DNA of 64,000 nucleotides from Pedobacter sp. W3I1. Its GTDB lineage: Bacteria > Bacteroidota > Bacteroidia > Sphingobacteriales > Sphingobacteriaceae. Every line of letters begins with the position of its first letter. Position 1 is the stretch's first letter. Below are positions 42,052-52,646 of this stretch, piece after piece. Under the pieces are notes generated by a model. That model was not told the DNA's origin. It did not search any database and worked only from the letters and a program-made list of their open reading frames with translations. The stretch spans positions 6,200,001 through 6,264,000 of the forward strand of contig NZ_JAUSXN010000001.1 in the NCBI RefSeq assembly GCF_030816015.1, written 5' to 3'. A program made the position numbers and the translations under genes.

Positions 42052-45000
42052 TTATTTCATGGCCAGTTGCTGATCATCGGCTTCTGCCATTTCTTTATAA
42101 AAAGCCTTAAACTGATCGATCTTATCTAAAGGAACATAATCTTTCTTTAATGCAAAACTCCGTTTTAAAACGAGTTTATTACCCTGTTGTACGCTTTCTA
42201 GTTTGAAATCAACAAAATCATTACTCAGTTGAACGGCTTTAAAAGGCTGAACCATAGCTCTTCCGGTTGGAAGTTCTAATGATAATTCCTGATTAGACTC
42301 ATCAACACCAAATAACTGCGTAAGATCGATACCAAATTTCCTCGGCGAAACCACCTGTAAGGCTGTTGCATATGATTTATTTGACCATGGAATAGAAAAT
42401 ATCGACATGCCCGCTACACTTTTGCTCACGTTAAGCAATTTATATGAACAGGCTGTTCCTACAGTATCGGAGGTAGATTTTGAGGTATTGAGGTTCGTAA
42501 AACTAAGGTTATAAATCTCGTTTTCCGGATAGATACCCGTTAGATCTTCTTTCATTTTCTTGATTTGATCTGCACTGCTCAAATCGTTAAAAACACTCCT
42601 GATATAGCTAGACATTGATCCGGTATTCCAATTCGTTTCCTTAACCATCATATCAGCATTTTCCAATTTAACCTCGGTTTTGTAGCCCATCATATTTCTT
42701 CCTCTTATGCCGGGGTTAAACTTGGTTAGCGCTGTGCTTGTTTTATTAATTTCGAGAACATTGGACCCCAGGAAAGTATTGCTGAAAGTATTAAAAGGCA
42801 ATGTTCCAGAAGTAAGTTCTACCCAGTAATCTTTCCCTCCTATTGTAGATTTGGCAATGCAGTGATTAAATTCTATACTGGGTAACAATAATGTATTCTG
42901 CCCACGGTCTCTGGTGTTTGCCAAAGCTAGTGTTGCTGTAATGCCAGCTTCTTTGCACATACTCACAAAAAGTGTAGATACATCCTTACAATCGCCAATT
43001 CTTGTATTAATAACTGTTGATGGGTTTTGAGGAATAATACCACTTTGCCTGAACGATACGGAGCTGTATGCAATGTTGGTAATGATGTAATTATAAATCA
43101 TCTTGATTTTGGTTAAATCATCCAAATTACTTTTACCTGCAAACAAATCGTTTACAACTGTTTTTATTTCATAACTGCTCCGTGCTTTAGCCGATGCGAT
43201 ATTGTCATACCAATCGGCAATAAATTTCCAGTCGGGAATAGATGATAAATAAAGCATATTGGTTACATCATCCATTGGAGGCATTTTATCCTCATACCTC
43301 AAGGCCTCCTGTTTATTCTTTTCCCATACATACAGATCAAATTCATCCTTAGCCGTTTTGACTGGCGCAATGTCCTGTTGTGAGAAGACGTATTTAAAGG
43401 CTTTATCGCGGTGAATTAACAGTGAATATTTAATATTGAGATTATCCAAACCATCACTAAAATAGAAAGAGTCCCAGAAGTGGGTAGACATAGCCCCAAC
43501 ATGGAAATTTTCGATTTTATAGCGCATATTAATCACATCACCAATTTCAAGGTTTGTAAATACCAGCTCATTGTTATTGGTTTCGGCAGGTACTTTTGTT
43601 CCATTTGCTTTTATTACCTCAGCTATTTCTACAGCATAATTCTGATCGTTGTTATATGAAATAGCATATTCCTTCATGCTTTCAAGGCCCTTTTGGGTTA
43701 GTATTTTTGCAGTAAAAAAGTGTTTCTCTTCTGATCCACCGTTTTCATACACCACTTTCTGCACTTCATTATTTAAAACCACAACCTGCCCATCGGGATA
43801 TTCGGTTTTAGATGGCGCTTTGCTCACCATGGCTTTGACATCGGGTTTTTCGAAATAATCGAATACCGCTTTTTTGTCCTGAAGCGTCCTTAAAAGCTGG
43901 ATAACCGTGTAATTATTCGGGTCGATTTGTAAACTCTTTTCGTATGCCTTAACACTTTTCTCTTTCTGTTTATTTGCATTGTATAGCGTACCCAACTGAG
44001 AATATACAAATGCATTATTAGGATCGATCTCGAGTACTTTTGAATATAATTTTTCTGCCTCATCGTATTGTTGCAACTGATAATAAATACCTGCAAGGTC
44101 GGTATAGATAGAAAATCCGATCGGATCGTTTGCTAATTCTTTTTTGTAAATATCAATACCTGCATCGGTTTCTCCTTTATCCAAATGTAGCTTTGCCACA
44201 TACTTAGCGGCCTTATAATCGTTATTCTCATCAATGTATTTCTGCAAAATATCAATCGCCTTAGGGTTCTTTCTAATTTGTACTTCAATAAGATATTTTA
44301 AGTTAACAATATCTACCGAATTTAAATATTGAGGGTAAATTTTCTCTACCAACGCTATAATTTCAGGTTGTTTTTTCTCCTGGCCGAGTATATTTAGCTT
44401 TTTCATTAGCACCGCCTCATCCTCGCCATAAATTTTTTCCAGTTTAGCAATAACTTCCTTTGCGCGCACGTAATCATTCTGTTGAAAATGCTCTGTATAC
44501 ACGAGCTCCAGGGCTAGCGAACACTCCGGATCGTGTGTTTTAATTTCTTCTCTAAGGGTTTCAATACCGGTTCTATTATCGGCTTTAACAAACAGTTCTA
44601 TCATCATCAGGTTGAGATAGGTGCTTTCAGGAAAACGCTTTTTAAGTTTCTCCAGGATTAACCTTGCATCGAATACATTTCCTAAACGCAAATAAAGCTT
44701 AGCCATCATTAACTGATTTAAATAGCTCTGCGGTTTTGCTTTCAAGGCATCTTCGAAATATTTAAAGCCAACAGGTTTTAGCTGAGTTGGAGCCGGGTTT
44801 GTTTCTTTTAAATATGCCTGTGGTGTACTCGTTGCAGAAAGGTTGTTTATTGGTGTTCCGTTGGCATCTGTTAACCTCAACATGAAATTCGATCTACCTG
44901 CATAACTCTCTCCTATCTGAACCAAAACGCGGTTGTAGCCTTGATTCAACTTAACTGGCACAATGTATGCATCAAGGTCGTTGTTTCTTTCTTCAGATTC

Positions 45001-45780
45001 GCTGATTAAAAGCTGATCGTTTACCCAAACCTTTACCGATCCGGATACGCCGATTCTTAATTGCGCTGTTGTACTTGCAGGCGCATTAACAAATGTTTGG
45101 GCAAACTGCAATGCATTTTCGTAAGTATTATAATAAGTAAAATCGAACCATTTATCGTGCCGTACATAAGGCACCGTTCTCCAGCTAAATTTTCGGTTCT
45201 TTTTACCCGTAAAAACATAATTAAGTTCCGGATGGGCTAAAACATCATCGTACTGTTTATCGAAACCGCTGGTGGAGATATTTTCATACTCTCCTGTGAT
45301 TAACCAATTTTCGATTTCGCCAATCTTATTAAAATATTGATCAGCTTCGGTGTATTGTTTTTTTTCTTCGAAGTGCGAACCTAACGATGCGTAGGCCAAT
45401 GCATTAATAGTGCCGTCAACATCTTTTCTTAAAGCCAGTTTTTTATAAAACTCCAATTGGTCGGCCGTTTTTATCTTCGAAGCATTATTGGGCAAATCGC
45501 TCCAAAGCGCAACAAGGTAAGGTTGAGGGTTTTTAGAAGTATTGGATAATTTATTTAAGTAGTTAAAACCTTCTTGGGCTGGCCGATCCATTTCTGTCAT
45601 CATAGACAGCGCAACATTTGCTTCGTCTGAAAATGCTGGTTTAAGTGCCGCCTTGGTAAAAAAATCACGTGCCGCTGTTCGGTTGTTTTTAAAAAAATAT
45701 TCCCAGCCTGGGTTCAAATTTGTTTGTGCCTGAATAGACGAAGAAACAAGAATTGAGAGAATTAATAGTTTAAATTTCAT
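42052..45780 (-). CDS. Large secreted TPR-DUF3857-transglutaminase protein
   Basis: 1242 residues from MKFKLLILSILVSSSIQAQ (signal peptide). The N-terminal half has a carbohydrate-module-like stretch (TAQLRIGVSGSVKVWVNDQL) and TPR units (NAFVYSQLGTLYNANKQKEK). From about 650 a DUF3857 domain (FFTAKILTQKGLESMKEYAI, EIGDVINMRYKIENF) and then a transglutaminase-like domain whose Cys lies in TRIGDCKDVSTLFVSMCKEAG, with the His in IEFNHCIAKS. Typical of Bacteroidota cell-envelope proteins; biochemical role not established. The frame is open 24 codons upstream, but the signal peptide fixes this start. Confidence 0.88.
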   Translation of the reverse strand: MKFKLLILSILVSSSIQAQTNLNPGWEYFFKNNRTAARDFFTKAALKPAFSDEANVALSMMTEMDRPAQEGFNYLNKLSNTSKNPQPYLVALWSDLPNNASKIKTADQLEFYKKLALRKDVDGTINALAYASLGSHFEEKKQYTEADQYFNKIGEIENWLITGEYENISTSGFDKQYDDVLAHPELNYVFTGKKNRKFSWRTVPYVRHDKWFDFTYYNTYENALQFAQTFVNAPASTTAQLRIGVSGSVKVWVNDQLLISESEERNNDLDAYIVPVKLNQGYNRVLVQIGESYAGRSNFMLRLTDANGTPINNLSATSTPQAYLKETNPAPTQLKPVGFKYFEDALKAKPQSYLNQLMMAKLYLRLGNVFDARLILEKLKKRFPESTYLNLMMIELFVKADNRTGIETLREEIKTHDPECSLALELVYTEHFQQNDYVRAKEVIAKLEKIYGEDEAVLMKKLNILGQEKKQPEIIALVEKIYPQYLNSVDIVNLKYLIEVQIRKNPKAIDILQKYIDENNDYKAAKYVAKLHLDKGETDAGIDIYKKELANDPIGFSIYTDLAGIYYQLQQYDEAEKLYSKVLEIDPNNAFVYSQLGTLYNANKQKEKSVKAYEKSLQIDPNNYTVIQLLRTLQDKKAVFDYFEKPDVKAMVSKAPSKTEYPDGQVVVLNNEVQKVVYENGGSEEKHFFTAKILTQKGLESMKEYAISYNNDQNYAVEIAEVIKANGTKVPAETNNNELVFTNLEIGDVINMRYKIENFHVGAMSTHFWDSFYFSDGLDNLNIKYSLLIHRDKAFKYVFSQQDIAPVKTAKDEFDLYVWEKNKQEALRYEDKMPPMDDVTNMLYLSSIPDWKFIADWYDNIASAKARSSYEIKTVVNDLFAGKSNLDDLTKIKMIYNYIITNIAYSSVSFRQSGIIPQNPSTVINTRIGDCKDVSTLFVSMCKEAGITATLALANTRDRGQNTLLLPSIEFNHCIAKSTIGGKDYWVELTSGTLPFNTFSNTFLGSNVLEINKTSTALTKFNPGIRGRNMMGYKTEVKLENADMMVKETNWNTGSMSSYIRSVFNDLSSADQIKKMKEDLTGIYPENEIYNLSFTNLNTSKSTSDTVGTACSYKLLNVSKSVAGMSIFSIPWSNKSYATALQVVSPRKFGIDLTQLFGVDESNQELSLELPTGRAMVQPFKAVQLSNDFVDFKLESVQQGNKLVLKRSFALKKDYVPLDKIDQFKAFYKEMAEADDQQLAMK

Positions 45781-46023
45781 TTTGTAATGATATAAAAAAA
45801 ACAAATCTGAATCAAAGCAATTCAGATTAAAAATAAGCAAGAAAAACGCCACTCATTTAGAGCGTTTAATATGCATAAAGCTGAGGGAATTCAAAAGGAA
45901 AATATGGAAAACCCCGGAGATTATCTTTTGAAACTCTTAACCAATTAGGTTAGGTATTCGTTACAGACTAACGAAGCTTCTTCATAATACATTCCTATTT
46001 CTGAATTCGCGAGCTAGATAGAT

Positions 46024-46152
46024 GAGGCTGTATCATATTTGTAATTCACTTCAAATTTGTCACGTTGAGCCTGTCGAAACGCCTTGTAAGACATTTAAAG
46101 CAGGTCCTTCGACAAGCTCAGGATGACAATTCGATATTTATGATACAGGCTC
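46024..46152. repeat. Palindromic element with terminal inverted repeats
   Basis: Ends GAGGCTGTATCAT and ATGATACAGGCTC (12 of 13 paired); inside, TTGAGCCTGTCGAAACG and TCCTTCGACAAGCTCAGGA form a second inverted pair. Relative of 57384-57519. The remainder of the 45781-46187 gap shows no gene. Confidence 0.75.
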
Positions 46153-46187
46153 AGAACGATCGCAGAAGCTGAAATGACGAAAGAATT

Positions 46188-47270
46188 TTAATCCAACCGG
46201 ATCATTCCACCAGTTTTCACTGATTCATCGCAGGCAAAAGCAATCCTCAAGCTGTTTACAGCATCATCGGTAGCATTGGTTAAATCTATATCTTCTGTAA
46301 TGGCTTTTAAGAAATACCTTTGTTCACGGTTACATAGTTCCTGATGATCGGGTTCGTCGGTAAGGTCTACCCACTCATCGGCTTTACTGAATTCATCATT
46401 AGCATCTAAATCGGCATGATGTATTTTAATCGATTCGGTTTTGGTATGCGCATCAATATTATCAGAGTTTCCAGCGGCCCCTGTTTTTTTAGCCATAATG
46501 GATACTGATCCCTTCGGACCAAAAACATCTTTAATAAAAAAAGCATTATCGCTTACCATCGGCCCCCAGCCAGCTTCGTACCACCCGATAGAACCATCTT
46601 CGAAACGGATCTGCAGCTGCCCATAATTGTAATTCCACTCCGGGATATCGTCAGTAAGCCGGGCACCAATGGCACTCACCTGTACAGGTTTCGACCGTGT
46701 CATTTGGCACATAATATCGATGTAATGTACGGCACAGTCTACAATAGGGCTTAAACTTTTCATCAGGTTGCGATGCACCGTCCATTTAGGACCATGGCTC
46801 TGTTGATTCAGGTTCATGCGCATCACCAAAGGTTTTCCCATTTCCTGAGCCAGTGCCGTAAATTTTTCCCATGAGGGATGATAGCGGAGGATATAACCCA
46901 CCAACAATTTTTTATTTGCCTTTTTTGCTGCTTCGGCTACTTTTATTGCACCTGCTACACTATCGGCCAATGGCTTTTCAATAAACACATGGCAGCAACT
47001 TTCGAAAGATTTTATAGCGTAAGCTTCGTGTGTATCGGGATAGGTAGAGATACAAACGGCATCAGGTTTAGTTATTTCAAGTGCCTGGTAAAAATCAGTA
47101 TATAAGTCATATTGCCCACCCAATATTTCATTAAGTTTTTCTTTGCTTTTACCGGTCGAAACCAATCCGCATATTTCAAAACCGGCTAAGGTGTGATAAG
47201 CTGTGGCATGAGAAGCACCCATATTACCACAGCCTACTACCAGTACCTTTAAATTCTTATTTTCTGTCAT
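46188..47270 (-). CDS. Gfo/Idh/MocA family oxidoreductase, cytoplasmic
   Basis: 360 residues, no signal peptide. The N-terminal Rossmann fold (LKVLVVGCGNMGASHATAYH) binds NAD(P); the family motif EKP is in CHVFIEKPLADSV; the C-terminal half is the Gfo/Idh/MocA alpha/beta substrate domain (CAVHYIDIMCQMTRS). Probably oxidises or reduces a sugar, polyol or derivative in the cytosol. Same strand as the two Tat-type paralogues further right but 397 bp away, so perhaps a separate transcript. Confidence 0.9.
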   Translation of the reverse strand: MTENKNLKVLVVGCGNMGASHATAYHTLAGFEICGLVSTGKSKEKLNEILGGQYDLYTDFYQALEITKPDAVCISTYPDTHEAYAIKSFESCCHVFIEKPLADSVAGAIKVAEAAKKANKKLLVGYILRYHPSWEKFTALAQEMGKPLVMRMNLNQQSHGPKWTVHRNLMKSLSPIVDCAVHYIDIMCQMTRSKPVQVSAIGARLTDDIPEWNYNYGQLQIRFEDGSIGWYEAGWGPMVSDNAFFIKDVFGPKGSVSIMAKKTGAAGNSDNIDAHTKTESIKIHHADLDANDEFSKADEWVDLTDEPDHQELCNREQRYFLKAITEDIDLTNATDDAVNSLRIAFACDESVKTGGMIRLD

Positions 47271-47368
47271 TTATTAAAGTTGTAATGTTCTAAGGTTAAA
47301 AACAATAACGTTAATAGAACGTAAGTTTTGGGTGTTTATATCTGATATCAAATTGTTGCGAAATATTC

Positions 47369-47586
47369 CGTCATTGCGAGGCTGGATATGAGCGAGCCGA
47401 AGCAATCTATCATGTGCTTATTATCAAAAAAGATTGCTTCACTCCAACGCAAAGCCTTTCTTCAGTTCGCAATGACGAAATTAAACCCCAGAACTCACGT
47501 TAATAGAAGAACCACCAAAAGTTTTTAAACCTGGGTGAAGCGGCAGCCTCCGTTTTTCACGGAGCTACAGCACAACACAGGACTAA
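47369..47586. repeat. CGTCATTGCGAG repeat followed by a type B core
   Basis: In the 397-bp gap 47271-47667: CGTCATTGCGAGGCTGG to TTCGCAATGACG (47369-47476), then 47526-47586 with AAACCTGGGTGAAGCGGCAG, TCCG...CGGA and CTACAGC, the core of the 15-16 kb type B element. No gene seen. Confidence 0.75.
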
Positions 47587-47667
47587 CAATAAAATGAAAA
47601 TAGTAGGTTGCTTTCCAAAAAACCTTTTCACTCATTTTGATATAATTTCAACCTCCTACCTTAATTA

Positions 47668-49125
47668 TTAAACGCCCAAAGTCCAGCCTTTGCGGTATTC
47701 GCGTTTCACAAATTGGTTTACTTCATCAAAATTGGTCACCTTCATGTTTACTTTATCCCAAAGCATTTTGATATCTCTGCCTGGATAACTGATCTTACCT
47801 GCTGCATCTTTGCGCTGTACATCTGTTCCTCTAATGGCCAGGTTGGCAATCAATAAAGTTTCAGTAAGCGGTCCGGCGATTTCAAATGGAGAGCTGAGTT
47901 GCATTTTCCCATAACCGGCAATGGCAGCTTCGGCAAATTGAGTATAATGGCCTTCTTCCTGATTTGCGATACGTGGAATGGTGATTTTGGTTTTATCCGA
48001 TTCGTTGCGCGATAAAGGCAATAACCTAGGGTTTTTACCATAAGTTTCACAGATCATCTTACCTCTTGTGCCAATAAAAAGCACACCATTATCACCAAAA
48101 CTTTCATTAGGTCCCAATTCTTCCGGACGCTCTGGCTTAATGCCTCCATCCATCCAATGCACCTGAACCTCGTGCCTGGTTTTTGGCGTTTTGGCAAAAG
48201 TTAAAATGACGTGACTTGATGGCGGACAACTTTCTGGTAAATAGGCGCGCTTAAATTCATCTACATACACGCTGCCTACACTGCATTCTACACTAATAGG
48301 CGTATCTAAGCCTAATACCCTAAAAGGAGGTTCTACTAAGTGGCAACCCATATCGCCAATGGCACCAGTTCCATAATCCCACCATCCCCTCCAGTTAAAG
48401 GGAACTAGTTTATTTACATATTCTTTGTATGGAGCACTACCTAACCATAAATCCCAATCGAGTTCTTTCGGTATTTCGGCTGTTCCGGTTGGCCACGAAA
48501 TTCCCTGTGGCCATACTGGTCGGTTGGTCCAACAGTAAACGGTATGGACTTTACCTATCCTGCCTGCATCGTACCATTCCTGAAGTCTTCTTACGCCATC
48601 GCCAGAAGCGCCTTGATTACCCATCTGTGTAACCACTTTATAGCGGTTTGCAGCCTCAGTTAACATCCTGGCTTCGTAAATATCGTGTGTTAAAGGTTTT
48701 TGCACATATACGTGTTTGCCCAATTGCATGGCGGCCATGGCAATTTGCGCGTGGGTATGATCAGGTGTTGATACCGTTACGGCGTCAATATTTTTCCCTT
48801 CTTTATCCAATAACTCACGGTAGTCTTTATAATATTTTGCCTTTGGAAAGTTTTTTAAAGAATTTGCCGCCCTTCTATCGTCTACATCGCATAAAAATGC
48901 CACATCAGTTTTACCTCCCCTAACAATACTGGCAATATCGCTTTCTCCTTTTCCACCGGCACCTATTCCAGCCAATTGTAAACGATCGCTTGGCGCCAGA
49001 AAACCTGGCCCACCCAATACATGGCGGGGTACGATCATAAATCCTGCCGCGGCAAGTGCCGTGGTTTTAATAAAGTTTCTTCTCGAATTTCCGGTTTTCG
49101 AATTTGCCTTATCTTCTATCATCAT
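47668..49125 (-). CDS. Gfo/Idh/MocA family oxidoreductase with Tat signal
   Basis: 485 residues. The N-terminus has a twin-arginine type signal, NSRRNFIKTTALAAAGF, then the Rossmann region LQLAGIGAGGKGESDIAS. The EKP motif reads VQKPLTHD, keeping the Lys. The C-terminal domain carries WWDYGTGAIGDMGCHLVEPP. Tat export with bound NAD(P) to the periplasm is expected. It lies 26 bp after the HEAT-DUF1080 gene, forming an operon with it and the next paralogue. Confidence 0.9.
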   Translation of the reverse strand: MMIEDKANSKTGNSRRNFIKTTALAAAGFMIVPRHVLGGPGFLAPSDRLQLAGIGAGGKGESDIASIVRGGKTDVAFLCDVDDRRAANSLKNFPKAKYYKDYRELLDKEGKNIDAVTVSTPDHTHAQIAMAAMQLGKHVYVQKPLTHDIYEARMLTEAANRYKVVTQMGNQGASGDGVRRLQEWYDAGRIGKVHTVYCWTNRPVWPQGISWPTGTAEIPKELDWDLWLGSAPYKEYVNKLVPFNWRGWWDYGTGAIGDMGCHLVEPPFRVLGLDTPISVECSVGSVYVDEFKRAYLPESCPPSSHVILTFAKTPKTRHEVQVHWMDGGIKPERPEELGPNESFGDNGVLFIGTRGKMICETYGKNPRLLPLSRNESDKTKITIPRIANQEEGHYTQFAEAAIAGYGKMQLSSPFEIAGPLTETLLIANLAIRGTDVQRKDAAGKISYPGRDIKMLWDKVNMKVTNFDEVNQFVKREYRKGWTLGV

Positions 49126-49151
49126 TAACTTGTTATCATGCTAAATTTAAC

Positions 49152-52100
49152 TTATTTCTTTTTACCAGCAGCTTTTGCATCTGTTTCTTTTTGAGCTGAC
49201 GCTTTCTTGCTTACGTCTTTAATCCTGATGTTACGGAACTGTACAGGAGAACCATGACCCAGGAAGCCGATATGTCCGCTTTCGCGTAATAAACCTGGGT
49301 GTTCTTGATGATCTGGTGTTCCATTTTTCTTAAATGGTTCGATATCGCCATCTAAAATGACGGTGCCATTTAAAATCACTTTAATTTTAGATCCTTTTGC
49401 AATTACCTCTTCGTAGTTCCACTCGCCGGTAGGTTTCAAAAATCCTCTTTTGGCAGGGATAGTACCGTAAACCGAACCATGGTACTGGTACACTTTCAGA
49501 TCTTTATAAATTGGGGCGTCATTGTCCAGTATCTGTAATTCCATTCCGGCATAAGCTGCGTCTCCTTCTAGCGGGGCTCTGATACCTAAACCATTGTTTG
49601 CACCAGGGGTTAACTGAAATTCGAAACGGTAAATAAAATCGCTGAATTCTTCTTTAGTGAATAAGTTACCGCCTGATCCTTTACCTGGTTTTGGCCGGAT
49701 GGCGATGTTTCCATCTTCAATTACGTAATCGGTGGTATTACCCGTCCAGCTATGCATATTGGTTCCATCGAACAATATTTTGTATCCTTCTTTTTTCTCT
49801 TGTGCACTCAGCTCAAAAGGTTTTGGACGGGGAATTTCTTTGATGTAGATATCGCGGTAGGCCACTGGCGATCCATGTGCCTGTAGTTCGATCTGTTCTT
49901 CTGCGAAAATCGGCAGGCTTCTGTCCCAATAATTTTCTAAGATTACATTATCAGTAACCAATTGTCCGTTCAGATAAACGGTAACACGGTCGCCTTTCAT
50001 TAAGATTCTGAATGTATTCCACTCATCTAACTTATTATCGGCTACTTTAAGCGGCTTACTTTCGTTGGTTTGATTGTTGTATAAACCACCGGAACCTACC
50101 TGAGCACCAACTTTTGTGCGGGAAAGATCCCAGATCTGTACCTGCGGTGTACCGCGTAAGTAAATACCTGCATCGCCTTCTCCTTTTTTATCGTCGATAA
50201 TTTTCCAGTCTACCAACATTTCAAAATCGCCATATTTTTTAACGGTAGCAAGGTTATTACCATGACTTTGAAACTGTAGTTCGCCATTAATCACTTTCCA
50301 GCTTTCCTTCGCTTCGGCATCAGCTTTTGCCTGTGCTTCGGCTAGGGTTTTTTCATCCATTTTTGATCTTTTGATCGGATCGGCTACAAGCCCTTTCCAA
50401 CCAGATAAATCTTTGCCGTTAAACACTTGTACGTAGCCCTCTCCTGCTTTCATTTCAGAAATATACTTACGCATCCCCTCTTTCTGATAGCCGGCGTCGC
50501 CTCCTGTAATTACCGAAATGGTTTTATTTAACAAGCCTTTTACAATGTCGCCATTGTAAGTTCCGGCCATGGTAATATTCATCACCGCGTTTGCCGCAGC
50601 TTGTTGCAAAGTTGTATTATCTAAATACTGACCGGCAAATACTATCGCATTAAAACATTTGGCCTGTTCGGTATCTTTAAGGATCTGCTGTTGTTGTGCC
50701 GGGGTTTTGGCCACTGCCATCGCATTGCGCAAGAGTAATAAACGCTGCTCGGCAGGATACTTTGTGTTTCTTACTAAAGTTAAGTATCCCACAATGGCCT
50801 GGTTCAGAAAGTCTGGATTGGTAGTTGTACGGGCAATACCGATCAATGCATCGGTTGAACCTGCATCCGACCATGAGGAGAGCGCTTCAATTGCCGCTTT
50901 CTTGGTCACATCGTCGCCTGTGGCATACGCTTCTGACACTGATTTTAACGATTGCTGACCACCTAAACTGCCCAGCACCTTATAAAACAGCAATTTCTTA
51001 TCGGCCGGTGTATTAGCCATTTGCTGAAGGATAGCATTGGTTTGTGCCGCTTTATCTGCTGTTCCTTTTACCGAAGCAATAATGGCATCTTGTATGGCAG
51101 TAAGTTCGCCAGGATATGTGGTTTTATTTAAAAGGTCGAACAATTGCGCTTTATTTTCTGCTACAGCAACATATTGTAAGGAAAGGAATGCTGCTTTTCT
51201 CACTTCAGGCTTTTGACTGTTTAGTGCAGTATAAATAACTTCCATTTGGCTTGTTGCTGCGCGGGCGGCTAGAATATTAATCAAGGCAACCTGTACTTCT
51301 GGTTTAGCTTTTGGTATATAAGCACCAACTTTGGCGGCTACACTTTCACCTTTTATTCTTAAAATGCCACTAGAGATGTCCGCAATATCTGCTGTATCTC
51401 CTTTGCCCATTAACTTCAACAAATCGTCTATAACTTCTTCCTGTCCGAGTTTAACAGCTGTATTAATTGCAGCCCGTTTTACCTGCTGATCGTCGCTTTT
51501 GATTAATTTGAGTACGGCTGGCAATGCAGATTTTGCTTTGCTATTCCCCAGCATATCTAAAATAGAAACCTGGGTTTGGGCATCAAGCTTTTTTAACTGG
51601 CTTACCCAGGCTGCGCTATTGGCATCATTTACCCCATCAGCCGCAAACTTAACCGCAGCTGCACGGAATTCGAACTGTTTATCGGTCATTGCAGCTAACA
51701 AGGCCTGTTGATCGCTTTGGGTTGCTGAAAGTAATTTTAAGGCCGCAATACGTTCGTTTACCTGATCATCAGCTGTTGCTTTTTCTAAAATTGTTTTCGC
51801 TATGGTTTCTACTCCGGTTTTATCGATTGCTACGGTTTTTTGTGCATACACCAATAAAGCTGCAACCGCATTGGTTTGGTCGTATTTATAACCCGCTTGT
51901 TCAGCAGCTTTTATTAAAATTTCTTTAGCAGATGCATCGCCAATATTCGCCAGGGCATACAAACTTACCTTGGTTAATGCTTTGTCTGTTCCGGTAGCCA
52001 ATGGCGCTATAGCAGCGGCTGCCGCCTTAGCTTGAGTATGCCCCAATACTTCTACAATGGCAATTTTTGCTTTGCCGTTTGCTTTACTCAAGCCACTAAG

Positions 52101-52625
52101 CAATGCATTTGTAGCAGAGGTGGTGCCAATTTTAGCCAGTGCTCTCGATGCTTCGTCAGCCAATTGTTCGTCAGTAAGGTATTCTGTTAAACAAGATACT
52201 GCAGCATCATTTCCTACTAAATCGAACTGACTGATGATAAATGCTTTATTCTGTTTATCCGATAGTTTAGCCAATGATTTGCAATAGGCACTGACAGCCA
52301 TATTCCTTAAGTTCTGTTGGCCGGTTTTGGTCGCATAGGCAGTAAAACCACCTACTGCATACTCAATAAGGGCGTTATTTCCTTTTGCAGAAGCCGTTAA
52401 ACCACTGATTAAGGTTACGTATCCTTCTTCGCCTAAATCGGCAACTTCTTTCATGTTACGTTCTAGCTGCGCTGCATCTCTTGCTGGTAATTGTGCCAAT
52501 AAATCGGCAATACGTGTGGTGGTAGTTCTCTCGTCTTTTTTATCCTGGGCTAGCGCCGTTACCGTAAATAATGCATTTGTAAGCATTACAATCGCTAACC
52601 ACACCAATAATATTTTTTTATTCAT
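49152..52625 (-). CDS. HEAT-repeat protein with two DUF1080 domains
   Basis: 1157 residues with signal peptide (LVWLAIVMLTNALFTVTALAQ). Residues about 40-720 form HEAT-like helical repeats (TEYLTDEQLADEASRALAKI, AAINTAVKLGQEEVIDDLLK). Two DUF1080 (3-keto-disaccharide hydrolase / LamG-like) domains follow: about 730-925 (VQVFNGKDLSGWKG, DAGIYLRGTPQVQIWD, RDIYIKEI) and about 945-1140 (YKILFDGTNMHSWTG, NNGLGIRAP, MELQILDND, FRNIRIKDV). DUF1080 proteins have been linked to hydrolysis of 3-keto-glycosides made by Gfo/Idh/MocA dehydrogenases. The fusion of HEAT with two such domains, between two Tat-type oxidoreductase genes, suggests a periplasmic glycoside-processing unit. Confidence 0.87.
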   Translation of the reverse strand: MNKKILLVWLAIVMLTNALFTVTALAQDKKDERTTTTRIADLLAQLPARDAAQLERNMKEVADLGEEGYVTLISGLTASAKGNNALIEYAVGGFTAYATKTGQQNLRNMAVSAYCKSLAKLSDKQNKAFIISQFDLVGNDAAVSCLTEYLTDEQLADEASRALAKIGTTSATNALLSGLSKANGKAKIAIVEVLGHTQAKAAAAAIAPLATGTDKALTKVSLYALANIGDASAKEILIKAAEQAGYKYDQTNAVAALLVYAQKTVAIDKTGVETIAKTILEKATADDQVNERIAALKLLSATQSDQQALLAAMTDKQFEFRAAAVKFAADGVNDANSAAWVSQLKKLDAQTQVSILDMLGNSKAKSALPAVLKLIKSDDQQVKRAAINTAVKLGQEEVIDDLLKLMGKGDTADIADISSGILRIKGESVAAKVGAYIPKAKPEVQVALINILAARAATSQMEVIYTALNSQKPEVRKAAFLSLQYVAVAENKAQLFDLLNKTTYPGELTAIQDAIIASVKGTADKAAQTNAILQQMANTPADKKLLFYKVLGSLGGQQSLKSVSEAYATGDDVTKKAAIEALSSWSDAGSTDALIGIARTTTNPDFLNQAIVGYLTLVRNTKYPAEQRLLLLRNAMAVAKTPAQQQQILKDTEQAKCFNAIVFAGQYLDNTTLQQAAANAVMNITMAGTYNGDIVKGLLNKTISVITGGDAGYQKEGMRKYISEMKAGEGYVQVFNGKDLSGWKGLVADPIKRSKMDEKTLAEAQAKADAEAKESWKVINGELQFQSHGNNLATVKKYGDFEMLVDWKIIDDKKGEGDAGIYLRGTPQVQIWDLSRTKVGAQVGSGGLYNNQTNESKPLKVADNKLDEWNTFRILMKGDRVTVYLNGQLVTDNVILENYWDRSLPIFAEEQIELQAHGSPVAYRDIYIKEIPRPKPFELSAQEKKEGYKILFDGTNMHSWTGNTTDYVIEDGNIAIRPKPGKGSGGNLFTKEEFSDFIYRFEFQLTPGANNGLGIRAPLEGDAAYAGMELQILDNDAPIYKDLKVYQYHGSVYGTIPAKRGFLKPTGEWNYEEVIAKGSKIKVILNGTVILDGDIEPFKKNGTPDHQEHPGLLRESGHIGFLGHGSPVQFRNIRIKDVSKKASAQKETDAKAAGKKK

Positions 52626-52646
52626 GATGATTGTTTTTGGGATGTT

